Below, in pieces: positions 45,719 through 56,530 of a stretch of 64,000 nucleotides of DNA. The position numbers and the translations under genes are program-made. Source of the stretch: Notospermus geniculatus (taxonomy: Eukaryota; Nemertea; Pilidiophora; Heteronemertea; Lineidae); NCBI GenBank assembly GCA_002633025.1, contig NMRB01002666.1:2516-66515 (forward strand). Direction: 5' to 3'. The first letter of the stretch is position 1. Each line of letters opens with the position of its first letter. A model generated the notes under the pieces. The model did no database searches and had not been told where the DNA came from. It saw only the letters and a list, made by a program, of their open reading frames with translations.

Positions 45719-46739
45719 GTTTTCAGATCTGTGATATCATGTTGTAACCCTGGGATGTGATGAGCATCACCCAGCTATGTCCAATAAAAGCACTGCAAGA
45801 ACAAAACAAGATACAGAATGTTTTTCTCCAGATGATTTGTGAAAAGCGGCAGAAAGAACGGTACTCGCCTGCCAATAATAGCAACCTTTCTTTTTACCTT
45901 AGCCATCTTGTTAGGATTTTTTGAAGAGCCCCTTTTTGCTCTGACCCTGACAATGTCATAGATCACTTAAGAAATAGATTACAATATTCATATCATTTAT
46001 TGGCATCTCTCACTGTTACCGGACTTCATCAATCTGCTGACTATTAACCTGTTGGATGATATTTCAAGCTGATCAGAAAACTGACCATACACCAGTAGCA
46101 AGGCCAGAGTTATCTCTACCAAGTTGATATCAGTCCTGAGCTGAAATCTGAAAACAGAACAGGCGGCACCATGATCAAACACACAGGTGTGGCTCAGGTT
46201 CCTTATGGTTAATAAAAACCAACATCAGACACAGCACTTACCAGGGCAGGACTGAAATAACATGGCCTATGTTCATTAAACCTTGCTTGACCTTCGTCGG
46301 TTTTGCTAGTTGTGTAAACCTGTTGTGTGACCTGTACAAAATGGTGAGCGGTCACTTTAAGACAGGCTATGAAGCCTTGCAAGGTACCGGTAATATGAAT
46401 ATGGCCTTGGAAACCTGGCCTAACATACACCTATAATTTGTTCATTCAGTGCAAATGTCTGCCATCAACTAGTGTAACCTGAACAGGTTGTTGTCGAACA
46501 TAATTAATGCCCATGCTTCTTGACGTTTCCTCCACACCCGTTCTTCAAGCTCTCACAATTTTCAGTTCAAGTCATTGATAGAATCTTGTGTAATCTGAGT
46601 TAGTGCCTTTTTTCCAGAAACTGAATAAGCACCTGGCTTCCCATCTAGACTACAAGGGTTGTGACTTCGCTCTGCCCTCTGACTACAAAGTATGAGGTAG
46701 TACAGACACATGGTAGGCCACGATGCTGGCTTCCTTTCC
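45719..46739. other. No gene seen; possible diverged MITE at 46264-46412
   Basis: ATGGCCTATGTTCATTAAAC and a mirrored AATATGAATATGGCC-like end suggest an old relative of the 36149 MITE. Nothing else was recognised. Confidence 0.4.
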
Positions 46740-46753
46740 TACTCCATTTTGTG

Positions 46754-46936
46754 ATAGATAGTTGGTAGGTTGCCGTGTTGATCTTGTTGTAGAAATACGT
46801 AAAAAATGAGTGCAACACCTTGTTGTAGATCAACTGTTTATTGGTCCGAGGACCCGATAAGTGTCGAAAGCTTGTATCGGGTCCTCGGACCAATAAACAG
46901 TTGATCTACAACAAGGTGTTGCACTCATTTTTTACG
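46754..46936. mobile_element. Inserted hairpin element with 14-bp target duplication
   Basis: 46796-46859 and 46875-46938 are perfect 64-bp inverted arms around a 15-base loop. TACTCCATTTTGTG occurs on both sides (46740-46753 and 46937-46950), which fits a target duplication made by retrotransposition. The sequence GGACCCGATA..GTGTCGAAAG resembles Penelope-like element 3' tails (inference). There is no coding frame. Confidence 0.7.
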
Positions 46937-46950
46937 TACTCCATTTTGTG

Positions 46951-47781
46951 TTAAGGTCAACAAGGTTATAATTTGAATCACAAGTTAACACATTCCCCGC
47001 CAGCACTTTTTTTAAAAGTAACTAGCCAGCGCCAGCATTTTAGCGATTTTTATCAAATTTCAAATTTCTCAAGAAAATTTATCACTTGAAATATGGGAAC
47101 AAAGAACATGTCAATAGAAAGATCATAGCTCGTTGTTTCTGACACCACAAACCATTTTGTTCTAAGTCCAACCACTTTCTTTCCACAAGCTTTAGAAAAC
47201 TTGCTATTTTCGAAAATACGCACGTTTTTTCACAAAAAATGGAGAAAACGCCTCCGAGCGCCGCCATGTTGGTTTAAACCACACTACAATACAAACAAAC
47301 CTCCACCTATTTCAAGGCCGTGTTCAATGAGATCATCGAAAGCACAGTGAGACAAGNATTTGAAAAATTCGAACACATATTTGATATACCATCAAATTTA
47401 ACATCCGCTGGTGACACTCACAAACACTGCACACATCTTTGTGTTGGATTTTCTTACTTTAGTCAGAGGCATTAATTTGCCTGGATTACGTAACTTCCTC
47501 CTTATCTGTACCCCGATAGAATGCGAAATATCGGGGTACATTAGGTCTGCTGCTCAATGGTGATGTAAATGTAATGCCGATGAGCAGTATCCCCTGACAT
47601 CTTTGGATTGACGATCAAAAGCCTTGAAGTTACCATTTCTTCGATGGGAGTCCCGAAACTAGTCCCCTCCTCAGGCGGGTAACTTCTTCTTAGCAGAATC
47701 TGAAACGACACAAGAAATTCACATGTAATCTATTTCATCAGTCCAACACAGAGTACAAGAGAACGACACACAATATGATAA
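46951..47781. other. No gene seen; small hairpin and a single N
   Basis: GTACCCCGATA / TATCGGGGTAC forms an 11-bp hairpin at about 47509-47540. A single N lies at 47357. Confidence 0.5.
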
Positions 47782-47900
47782 TATAAGTAAAGTCATCTCT
47801 GAATTTCTCATTCACTTATGGGATCTCTACTAGAAACTGCCTGAGGAAGACCCCAGTTTGGGTCGAAAATTTGCAAAATTCAGAGACGACTTTACTTATA
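47782..47900. mobile_element. Small inverted-end element with a hammerhead-like core
   Basis: TATAAGTAAAGTCATCTCTG at the left is mirrored by CAGAGACGACTTTACTTATA at the right (one mismatch). Between them, CTGAGGA at 47841-47847, a GACCC/GGGTC stem and GAAA at 47865-47868 have the order of a hammerhead ribozyme core, with one extra base. See findings. Confidence 0.6.
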
Positions 47901-48184
47901 CTATTAATCTATTTCATCAGTAATGAAATAACATGCACCGGTAAGTGTAAATTTTCTGAATACCCCGGTATATTGAGTATTACAATGTATCTCATTGTAT
48001 TGTTAGTGAGTTCTCATGCACCAGACATGCTGGTTGATGCTGCTGCTATAAAAGGCATTACAAGTTCATCAAAAGATATGAGAGGGAACTCATTGATCAG
48101 TGGCACACAGAACACCTTGAACAAGACCCTAATGTGTTCCATCAGTGGCACACAAATTAGACTGCGGACGAGACCAATGTATCA

Positions 48185-48511
48185 TTATGAGTCACCTGTG
48201 AGGACATCCTCCATCCCCTGAATCAGATTACGATGCCTCATCATAATGTGAGGCTTCAAATCAGATTTCTGTACGAATGCTTTCCCACAAAAGGTACACT
48301 GAAATGGTTTCCTTCCGGTGTGAATCATCTCATGACGCTGCAAGCTGATAAGCTGATTGAATGTCTTGCCGCAGTGTTGACACTTGTAAGGACGTTCTCC
48401 TGTGTGAATACGGAAGTGGACCTTTAGTGCACCTTTGCTGGCGAGGCCCTTTCCACAGATTCTGCACGTTGATGCCAACAACTTTAGTGGTCTTGTCCTC
48501 CATCTGGGATC
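48185..48511 (-). CDS. Zinc-finger terminal exon A (3 C2H2 fingers)
   Basis: The acceptor TTGACAG is followed by 327 bases, phase 0, to its own stop. After a short leader (DPRWRTRPLKLLAST) come three fingers: CRICGKGLASKGALKVHFRIH, CQHCGKTFNQLISLQRHEMIH and one ending KPHIMMRH, joined by TGERPYK and TGRKPFQ linkers. A serine/acidic tail follows. There is no local start codon or promoter that would make it a stand-alone gene; it reads as a 3' terminal exon. It is the last unit of the array, furthest from the presumed constant exon. DNA binding is inferred from the fingers. Confidence 0.8.
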   Translation of the reverse strand, partial: DPRWRTRPLKLLASTCRICGKGLASKGALKVHFRIHTGERPYKCQHCGKTFNQLISLQRHEMIHTGRKPFQCTFCGKAFVQKSDLKPHIMMRHRNLIQGMEDVLTGDS

Positions 48512-48648
48512 CTGTCAAATATAGAATTAAAAACACGGATGAGAGGCCATATTGGAGAGCACGGAAAGTGTTCTTTTTCTCATATGAAATTTGTCTTAGG
48601 AAATGTCGACAGGATAGTTAGATCGCTACATGTACCTGTTCCCATACA

Positions 48649-48806
48649 CGTGCGGATCCAAGAGGGTACACGCCCCTCTCTTTTGGCCAACAAATCTGTA
48701 AAATTGACCGTGAAATTGTGAAATTTGGAGCAAATCATTGCACAGATTTCAATGTTTCTACCACAGTGCACCCCTCTTTTCTGAAATCATGGATCCGCCC
48801 TTGCCA
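48649..48806. mobile_element. Diverged GGATCC-ended MITE, relative of 18987
   Basis: It begins GTGCGGATCCAAGAG and ends CATGGATCCGCCCTTG, with the same TTTGGCC..AATTTG-type middle as the element at 18987-19162. It lies between units A and B. Confidence 0.6.
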
Positions 48807-49210
48807 TTACTTGCTATCTCAACCATCTACAGAAACCATTCTAAGATCTCATACATTGTCATAACATCCTGTATTCAAAGTATGGCAGCTGGTTTCAGTA
48901 ACAAATCCCCCTTTCGGTCAGGGGTGCATCCTTTGTTAGACTCTCAACAATCCTGCTCGTTATTCAAAGGTCCTTGAAAGCCCAGAATCCTGATTGCTTA
49001 TGAAGACATTTGACAAACACGAACAGAAAAGAGGCATCACATCATAATCTACAGGAAGCATCCATCAGGGACACAAGATAACTTGGACAGCACAGTAACA
49101 AAAGACAGAAATCACATGTTTGTGTTAATAAATCGGAAAGACAAATAAATTTTCCTTGGTTAAGCCACAGTAGGCACTGGTTACAGGAATCCATAAGTAA
49201 ATCCTCGAAG

Positions 49211-49564
49211 TTACTCCAGAACATGGTGCACCGACACAATATGTGCCCTCATATCTGACCGTTGCACAAATCCTTTCCCACAATGAGAACACTTGAATGG
49301 CCGCTCCATAGTGTGGTGAAACTGTCGGTGTCTCATCACGTGATGCCGCTGGGAGAACTTGGCGCCACAATCGTCACATTTGTATGGTTTTTCTCCAGTG
49401 TGAGTTCTGATGTGGAGGCTCAAGCTGCTCCGTGATGAAAGTGATTTGGAACAATACGGGCACACAAGGTACTTTCTCGAGCTGTGTTTTGTGGCATTTC
49501 TTCTGACTTCAAATGGTTCATGTACTTCTCGCAGTCCCTTGAATTGGCCAATAGAGTCATCAGA
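49211..49564 (-). CDS. Zinc-finger terminal exon B (3 C2H2 fingers)
   Basis: The acceptor CCTTGCAG is followed by 354 bases, phase 0. The leader is SDDSIGQFKGLREVHEPFEV, then fingers starting CPYCSKSL, CDDCGAKF and CSHCGKGF, with TGEKPYK and TMERPFK linkers. The exon ends HIVSVHHVLE and a stop. The third finger has a four-residue H-H spacing. The second finger of unit B and the third of unit A share wording (KGFVQRSD / KAFVQKSD), pointing to a common origin for A and B. Confidence 0.8.
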   Translation of the reverse strand, partial: SDDSIGQFKGLREVHEPFEVRRNATKHSSRKYLVCPYCSKSLSSRSSLSLHIRTHTGEKPYKCDDCGAKFSQRHHVMRHRQFHHTMERPFKCSHCGKGFVQRSDMRAHIVSVHHVLE

Positions 49565-49889
49565 CTGCAAGGAAAGATAATCACCAACAATTATATTCTT
49601 AAGATTGACAACGAGACATTATTTTATTTAGGATCAAATGGAAATTGTCTGACAGCAAGGTGATGTTTGATTAGTAACAAAATGATTAAAAGCAACTCAG
49701 TGGTTTTCTTTGATTAATTGTTACAGTGGTATGATGACCTCATGTGTGCTGCACATTTGCAATACTGGACAACTGGAAAACCAAGATCAGCGAGGAGGAA
49801 CCTGCGAAACTACTTCAAGTGGCCGTCTAAATGAACATAATAAGAGCTGGATTTTGTGCTGTTTTATTAAACAAATACTAACATGGACA

Positions 49890-50030
49890 AGGAATGAAAA
49901 CTGCTACATTGGTCGACCAATCATGCACTGGTACGTCCCCTCCTCACATCCTACCTCGAGCAGAGGAGGCTCAAGCAGGATGATACTTCTTTTTGTGTAG
50001 ATAAGCCCCAGCCATCTGCCCAAAATGAAT
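49890..50030 (-). pseudogene. Truncated copy of the 3' end of zinc-finger exon D
   Basis: About 140 bases match 51110-51250. In the matching minus-strand frame it reads FGQMAGAYLHKKKYHPA and a stop, the last half-finger of unit D, with surrounding CCTCGAGCAGAGGAGGCTCA shared as well. The cysteine half of the finger and the acceptor are missing, so this is a dead fragment left by a cassette duplication. Confidence 0.8.
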
Positions 50031-50410
50031 GCAAGGAAAGATAATCACGGTCTGATCATCTATCCCATCAAAGAACTACAATGTATCTTGTTCTTGTTGC
50101 AACTAAACTGAAATGAGTCCCAGAATATAATGTACCGGTAATCCCTTTAGAACATCAACAAAAACCATGGATGGGAAATGTACTAGTACTAACAGTATAA
50201 ACATCCAACACCGAATGAAAGTTGTAACTACCGGTGTAATTCAAATAACAATTGGGACAGCCTTTTACCAGTATCTTGCTACTGACCACCTCAATATGGA
50301 ACTTAACCACAACATTAATGGAAACAACTATAAATGGAAACAATTTTCACTTCCTCTGAAGTAGAATACTGCAAGGTCTCTGCCCTAAATCACGATATCG
50401 CTGTCTTGAT

Positions 50411-50860
50411 CTAAAACATGCGGAAAGAGTCTTGCATATGCTGCTCCAAGTGTTGATATTGAGTAAACTTCCTCCCGCACACATCACATTGATAAAGGCT
50501 TTCCTCTTGGGGACCATGGCAGCGCATGTGTTTCTGAAGATTGCGTCTTGTGGTAAGAACACGTAGACACATTGGACAAGTGAACTCTTTCCTTTTCTTT
50601 GAACCCCCAGATTTGGCTGCCTTCTTCTTCAGCTTCTTCGACTCCTTGTGTAGCTTCCTCAACTGCGCCTTCAACTTCTGCTGCTCAGCTATCAACTGAA
50701 CTTGAGCACTTGATATTTGTGCTGTGCTGTCCTGCCCTGGAACATTCCCCTGTCTTTGAATTGAGTTGTCTCTCCTTGCCAATTCAGCCTGATGTTGAGA
50801 TGATGCTGCAGTGCTCTGCTGACTTCGAACATGGGCGCTTTGTCTCACACCATAGTAGAG
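50411..50860 (-). CDS. Zinc-finger terminal exon C (coiled coil plus 2 fingers, last one incomplete)
   Basis: The acceptor TCTTCCAG is followed by 450 bases, phase 0. A Q/S/A-rich leader runs to about residue 62, then a likely coiled coil (LIAEQQKLKAQLRKLHKESK) and a lysine-rich stretch that could be a nuclear signal. Finger 1 is CPMCLRVLTTRRNLQKHMRCH. Finger 2 starts CDVCGRKFTQYQHLEQH but ends MQDSFRMF with no final His or Cys, so the fourth zinc ligand is missing unless the upstream H of QHLEQH serves. No other unit in the array carries a coiled coil before its fingers. Confidence 0.78.
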   Translation of the reverse strand, partial: LYYGVRQSAHVRSQQSTAASSQHQAELARRDNSIQRQGNVPGQDSTAQISSAQVQLIAEQQKLKAQLRKLHKESKKLKKKAAKSGGSKKRKEFTCPMCLRVLTTRRNLQKHMRCHGPQEESLYQCDVCGRKFTQYQHLEQHMQDSFRMF

Positions 50861-51195
50861 CTGGAAGAGAAGGGGGACATTTAGTGTTTCTGAAGAAGTT
50901 CGACAGGGATCACTTTTGCTTGAAATGAGATTGCTGTCAAAGGGAAAACTTTCATCAATGTCTTCTTACTCCTTCTGTTCACCAAAAACTCACAAGCTTC
51001 AATGAATTTTTGGGATTAAATCCCCAAATTCATTAGAGCATGAATTTTTGGTACCGGTACTCATGTCAAGTGAGTTATCTAGAAATAAACAAAGAATAGA
51101 TTTTCAAACGACAAGAAATGAGGACTGCTCTCATTGGCCAACCAATCATGTACTGGTATGTCCCCTCCTTATAACCTACCTCGAGCAGAGGAGGC

Positions 51196-51558
51196 TCAAG
51201 CAGGATGATGTTTCTTCTTGTGTAAGTAAGCCCCAGCCATCTGCCCAAAGCGCATCCCACACACTTCACAACTGTATGGCTTCTCGCCGGTATGAGTGCG
51301 GACATGATTCTTCAATGCCTGAGAATAACGGAAGGCCTGACCACAATACGTGCACTCAAAGGTCTTCGACTTTGTGTGGACACGCATGTGTCTTTCCAAA
51401 TGTGAGAGCACTCGGTACGCCTTGCCACAGAATTTACATGGATGTCCACCGTAAGTCATCTCGGAACCAACATCTAGGGTCGACGGGTGTCTCCGCAGTG
51501 CAGGATAGGGAGTATTTTGACTATATCCCATGGTAGTGCTGGTTATTTTGAATGGTGA
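51196..51558 (-). CDS. Zinc-finger terminal exon D (3 C2H2 fingers)
   Basis: The acceptor TTCTTTCAG is followed by 363 bases, phase 0. The leader SPFKITSTTMGYSQNTPYPA is followed by fingers CKFCGKAYRVLSHLERHMRVH, CTYCGQAFRYSQALKNHVRTH and CEVCGMRFGQMAGAYLHKKKHH, with TGEKPYS between the last two. The start SP matches unit M (SPVPF). A broken copy of this unit's end lies 1.2 kb downstream on the same strand at 49890-50030. Confidence 0.82.
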   Translation of the reverse strand, partial: SPFKITSTTMGYSQNTPYPALRRHPSTLDVGSEMTYGGHPCKFCGKAYRVLSHLERHMRVHTKSKTFECTYCGQAFRYSQALKNHVRTHTGEKPYSCEVCGMRFGQMAGAYLHKKKHHPA

Positions 51559-52247
51559 CTGAAAGAACACGGAGAATACCTTGAGATCAGGCTGAACTCG
51601 AAGAACCACCTACATTGTACTTTGTTATCAGTGTAAAAACCTACTTATGTGAAACTTGTGTATGTTTTTAGAAGCTATATTGATAGCCGCAGCTGGGCTT
51701 TGTGTTTTATCATTTTCATCACAAACTGCATCCTGCCCTGTAAAATGTTTACCATCACCAACAACAGGATTAAGATACATACACAAAAGATCAACTGGAA
51801 TGGCAGAAAAATTGACAACAACACTGAACCATTTTAGGGGATGACATGTCTCTAAGAGAGAGGACTCACGCAGAGGAAAAATTAAATTATATGTTGAAAC
51901 ACTTTGCTCTTCCTCATGTCATGATGAGAGGAAACTTGACTGCAAATCGAAAGAAAAAATCTCATAGAAGCAAAAGGAATCTAACACAGAGACCCAGTTC
52001 AATGACTAAAATGTATTTCATCTAATTTTTCTATCATTCGAACTTGGAGACCAAGAGAAAAACTGGAGTTATTTCACCCCTCAATGGAAATACACTACAC
52101 AGCATGTAGTCGATGAGTATGAGTATTAGGTGTTCCAAATAATGGATGATGAAGAGGGTAAAATGAGATAGTGGGCCAACTTTTCTAGACGAAATCCAAC
52201 AATCGGAATAAATTCATGAATTGTTATTTCTAGAAAATGTTTCATCT

Positions 52248-52823
52248 CTAAGGAGGCACTGGTGCTTTACAAACATGAAGTCTATGATAACGAAGTCCAG
52301 CATTCTGCGTGAAGCGTTTGCCGCAATAGGTACACAAGTATGGTTTCTCTCCGGTATGAATACGAATGTGATTGGCCAAAACGTGTTGATGTGCGAACGC
52401 CTGGCCACAGTGACAACACTCATAGTTCGAACTACCAGTATGAATTCTCATATGGCGGACAAGATGGTGGTGAATTGTGTACGATTTTCCACAGTATTTA
52501 CAAGTATGTGTTGGAACTGAACCGTCAGGTGATGAATCTGTAACAGTTCTGGAATTCCACGGCGGTGGGGAACGGACTTCAGGAGATTTGTTTAGTGGTG
52601 ACTGACCGCCATAGGAACAACTTGAAGCTGCACTACTGCCTGCGCTCCACGGACGCGGAGGTGAGGGTATGTCAATTGATGCCAGATTCCTGGGTGCCCA
52701 GGGAGGAGAGTGCATGATAGGTTGGTTAAAGTTAGGAGACAATGACGGACTGCTGTGTAATCTGCTCGTCGACATCCCGTCCATTTCCTCGAGTACTCTC
52801 GTAGCTATGGCGTCCACGTTAAA
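52248..52823 (-). CDS. Zinc-finger terminal exon E (3 fingers, last one C2HC)
   Basis: The acceptor TTTCTTTCAG is followed by 576 bases, phase 0, the longest leader among the 2-3 finger units: FNVDAIATRVLEEMDGMSTS, then about 80 residues rich in S and P. The fingers are CKYCGKSYTIHHHLVRHMRIH, CCHCGQAFAHQHVLANHIRIH and CTYCGKRFTQNAGLRYHRLHVC, the last closing with Cys. TGEKPYL links fingers 2 and 3. The S/P-rich part may be a regulatory or activation segment (inference). Confidence 0.83.
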   Translation of the reverse strand, partial: FNVDAIATRVLEEMDGMSTSRLHSSPSLSPNFNQPIMHSPPWAPRNLASIDIPSPPRPWSAGSSAASSCSYGGQSPLNKSPEVRSPPPWNSRTVTDSSPDGSVPTHTCKYCGKSYTIHHHLVRHMRIHTGSSNYECCHCGQAFAHQHVLANHIRIHTGEKPYLCTYCGKRFTQNAGLRYHRLHVCKAPVPP

Positions 52824-53357
52824 CTGAAAGAAACACATAGAAATGTCAGATATATGTCCAGGGAGTCCAATTCTTGTGAAGATGTGGAGAAAATACCAGA
52901 GACCTATATGAAAAAGATAAAGAGTTCTTGACATCATGCTGTGAACTGTAATTTAGGCCGTGCACTGTGCACGGAAAATTCGAAAACAGCCTGGTTGGAG
53001 CAGGACTTTCCCAGTGAAAAAACAGCAACTATTGGGATTATGTTTACCGGTCAAACAGTGAAGCAATGAATTGTTGTAGTGAAGCTGGATCCTTTCTTGC
53101 CAATGTAACTGCACAATCAAAAAGTAAGGGGCACACACGTTTGAAGAATTCCACACAAAATGGTGAGCGAAGGAGGTTTACCCGCAGACAAGATACTGGA
53201 CATTGTGAGATCAAAATCCACAGCTATTCCCTATTCCCCAGTGATTCTCAATTGGAAAGTCTGAAACGATCATCAAGATGCACATTGAATTTCACGCAGA
53301 TTGTATTTTGACCAAAATTTAAATCAAATCATGAAGCGCATTTGTCGAGCCACAAAT

Positions 53358-53789
53358 TCAAAATGGGATCGAAGACTTGGTGTTAAGATGAGTGAACTCA
53401 TGTCGTTGCTGAGCTTGTTTCTGTGTAAATCCTTTCCCACATATTGTACATTTGTAGGGCCGTTCTCCGGTGTGCGTTCGTTCATGGTTAATCAGATGTG
53501 GGCGATGAGCAAATGCTTTTTCACAAAAGTGGCACTGGTGTTTCTTAACTCTGCCACGAGTGTCTTTCATATAAAACGCCAAGTTGTTCAGATATCTGGA
53601 TGTTGGAAAAACGGGCTGTCCTTGGTAAGATGGCAGAAATCCAGAAGAGAATGTTGAATTTTCGCCATAAGTGATCAAAGAGTTAGCTGAAGATGATATA
53701 TCCACTCTGCTATCAGGTTTCTCGAGCTGGGTCGTTGATTGAGTTCTATTCGCTTTGGATGAAGTGTCGTTTGATGTGAATTTCACCCA
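53358..53789 (-). CDS. Zinc-finger terminal exon F (2 C2H2 fingers)
   Basis: The acceptor TCTCTTTCAG is followed by 432 bases, phase 0. The leader of about 85 residues is polar (WVKFTSNDTSSKANRTQSTT). The fingers are CHFCEKAFAHRPHLINHERTH and CTICGKGFTQKQAQQRHEFTH, with a TGERPYK linker. The second finger is nearly that of unit H (KGFTQRQAQKRHEMTH), so F and H are likely sister cassettes. Confidence 0.82.
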   Translation of the reverse strand, partial: WVKFTSNDTSSKANRTQSTTQLEKPDSRVDISSSANSLITYGENSTFSSGFLPSYQGQPVFPTSRYLNNLAFYMKDTRGRVKKHQCHFCEKAFAHRPHLINHERTHTGERPYKCTICGKGFTQKQAQQRHEFTHLNTKSSIPF

Positions 53790-53912
53790 CTGAAAGAGAC
53801 AAGGGGCATACTTTATCTGAAAAGCTATCAGCAGTGGTGAACTTGATGTTGTTGTTAATAATATATGAATGTACCTCAACCAGAGGTTATGTACATGTAT
53901 AGTAAAACCCAC

Positions 53913-54867
53913 CCATCCATCTATAGAGGAATTTCATACTGGTTAGCACAGTCACATTTTATGTGGGCACTCCATGAGAAGAATGTTGCTGCAAGAAAAT
54001 TGATAGGACCAGAGCACACTGACAACTCCAAGGCAAGGCAAGAAGTGTACACTGCCTAGACACAGAACAATACTACCGGAACATAGCGGTATGAGGAAGA
54101 GACACCTGCCTTTTAGGCTGTCCAAAGGGAGGCGGCTTTGTGACATCCGAACTCTGAAGTATGGCACAGCCAACCAGGCCAATGAGGAGTTCTTTACTGC
54201 TCCAGCTGTACTGTAGGAGGCATTGTTTGTCTTTCATTCACACTGCATCAGCAGCAACACCATTACAGGGGACTGTTGAAACATACCACACAAGACAATG
54301 TGGTTGAGGAAAATCCAGTTTAATTTTGACCAAATCTAATAGTAACACACCACAGATTAAACATGCTAAACAAGTCAATAACTGACATAAAAGCAAGCCT
54401 ACAGAACAATCTGTCAATTTCTAGTTCATTGTAACAAAGCAAAACCGAATAGGGCGTCCAATATGTGTAGTTTACTAGTTGTGAGGCAGACTAGGAAAAC
54501 CCGTTGGATGTCGCGTTTGAGGAAAGTGTTAATGTCCTTGGTGAACCCACACATTTCAATAGCTGAAATGTACTACGTAACAGGTAAACAACAGTAGCAG
54601 ATCAGTGCACAGGTAATCCAACAGCCCTTGTTGTTCACTAAGCGACTTCCGACGGGTTTTCCTAGACCGCCAAACAGTTGACTTCAACCCCACGACAGAT
54701 TTTGACATTGCAAGTATCAGAGTTCTTGATGGCCAGGAGTAGAGTGTCAGCATACCGGTATACAAAATCTGGAAATGACCACCACCAACAATGTGCCTCA
54801 CCTGAATTCAAGATGAATTGCCCACAAACAAACAAGAGAACAATCCAGCCCATTCACAAATCTCGAT
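53913..54867. other. Spacer between zinc-finger units F and G; nothing recognised
   Basis: No finger motif (C-x2-C ... H-x3-H) was seen in any minus-strand frame. TACCGGTA occurs at 54753. Confidence 0.5.
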
Positions 54868-55257
54868 TTAACTTTGGGGTAATATTTGATCTGCATGCAC
54901 ACACGCCTCATGCCGTCTCTTGTTTTGACTTTGACTGAATCTGCGTCCACAGAACGCACAACAATATGGCTTCTCGCCTGTGTGACTTCGCTTGTGTGAC
55001 TGAAGCTCGTAAGGGCGTGGAAATGATTTAAAGCAAATTTGACAAGTATACTTCCGTTTTCGTTGAGGGGATAGAGTTGTGGTATTAGGAAAGACAGGTT
55101 TTGGTGCAGGTGGATAGGTAACTATTCCTTCCTGTGGTTTGTACGCAGAAGATTCAGAAATTATGGAGCCAGCTTTTGATGTATATGGGTTTCCTGTAGC
55201 AGCGTGTGGCTGGGATGGCCATTGGGACTGGAACATCTGGTTGATTGAGTTCAGGAA
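54868..55257 (-). CDS. Zinc-finger terminal exon G (2 C2H2 fingers)
   Basis: The acceptor TTGCTTTCAG is followed by 390 bases, phase 0. The leader FLNSINQMFQSQWPSQPHAA runs into a proline-rich stretch, then fingers CQICFKSFPRPYELQSHKRSH and CAFCGRRFSQSQNKRRHEACVH with a TGEKPYC linker. The second finger has a four-residue H-H spacing. Confidence 0.82.
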   Translation of the reverse strand, partial: FLNSINQMFQSQWPSQPHAATGNPYTSKAGSIISESSAYKPQEGIVTYPPAPKPVFPNTTTLSPQRKRKYTCQICFKSFPRPYELQSHKRSHTGEKPYCCAFCGRRFSQSQNKRRHEACVHADQILPQS

Positions 55258-55290
55258 CTGAAAGCAAACAGGGAACCTATTATTCAACAC

Positions 55291-56530
55291 ATATCATTTG
55301 AAAAGAGAACATACCGATGTACAGCGAGGATTACTACAAGCAATTTAGGGATGACTAGGTATCTAATAATGATTTGAAACACCTGAGCCATGAAATACAT
55401 GGGTCAGTCAAGAAGCTGAAGCAGACTGAGAAAGCTTTGACCTAGTGTTACTGTAAAGTTTTTATCGCCAAGCATTCCTATCTGATCTTCTGAAAAGATG
55501 AAGTTAGACTGAACCTTGGATGAAACTCATATCAAGTGGGTAATTTCTCAGCAACTGCTCAATAATGAACACCAAACCCAGTATTTTGGGAAAATACAGT
55601 TCTTTATAAGACATTGATTACATGGTCTTGGCTCACTGTCGAACATGAAAGGAACACAGAATGCTATTATCTAGAACACAGAGTAAAATAATCAGCTGAG
55701 TGGAAACAGTAACACTATTCAATCGGGACAAATGCAGTAAAAAGAACACTTCAGCGACACTAAAAAATGGAATGATTCTAAGACTTACAAACAATGATTT
55801 CTAAACCTATACTCAATGTATATATTTTTACATTGAAAGTAAATTACGACTTATGGGTTATCATGAGATTGAAACCTAACTTACTGCTTAGAATAGATGC
55901 AACTTTAATATCGAATGGGCCAAAAATTCTGTCCATTCCTTGCCCTTGTTGTGCGTGCCACGATAGGGAGACCCACCAGTATCAAATAATAATCTTGAAT
56001 TACGACTACCTGAGGCTCAACGTGGCACTAACGTGCTTGTCTTTACAAAATAGGACCTCAGAAATATTCAACCCATATTAGGCCTATTCATTTTAGATTG
56101 AAGACTTCAATTTGAAGCCTTTGAACTATCCATAAATCACTTTTTACTTGAATTCAAACTGGGATGATAATTGAACACAAGATGATAGGACTGTCCTTGA
56201 TATTTGAAGATGCCACATGATACACCAATCTCCTTGAAACATTGGGAGTTGACAAACTCAAAAATTCAGAACAGTCTCTAGGACATGTGGTTGAAGCTAT
56301 AATCTACCACAAATGTTAATGAAAAACTTCATAATGATGACTTGAGAACAGAACAAAACGCACGATCTACTTGCTAAACCTGGCATTAGAACAAGAACTT
56401 GATTAGAACACAAAAGTTTTGAATCCAACTAATACTAGTACTAACACAATGCAGTTAGCAGGGTCCAATCTGCTCCTCAGATGATCCTGCCTCGCTAACA
56501 CACCCCATTCAAGTCCCAAACAAGTCCTTG
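55291..56530. other. Spacer between zinc-finger units G and H; nothing recognised
   Basis: 1.2 kb without a finger motif, splice-consistent exon or clear repeat. Confidence 0.5.

Noticed and set aside
46645-46893. Minus-strand frame (VRGPDTSFRHLSGPRTN...) as a gene
   Set aside because: It lies over the hairpin element and has no support beyond being open.
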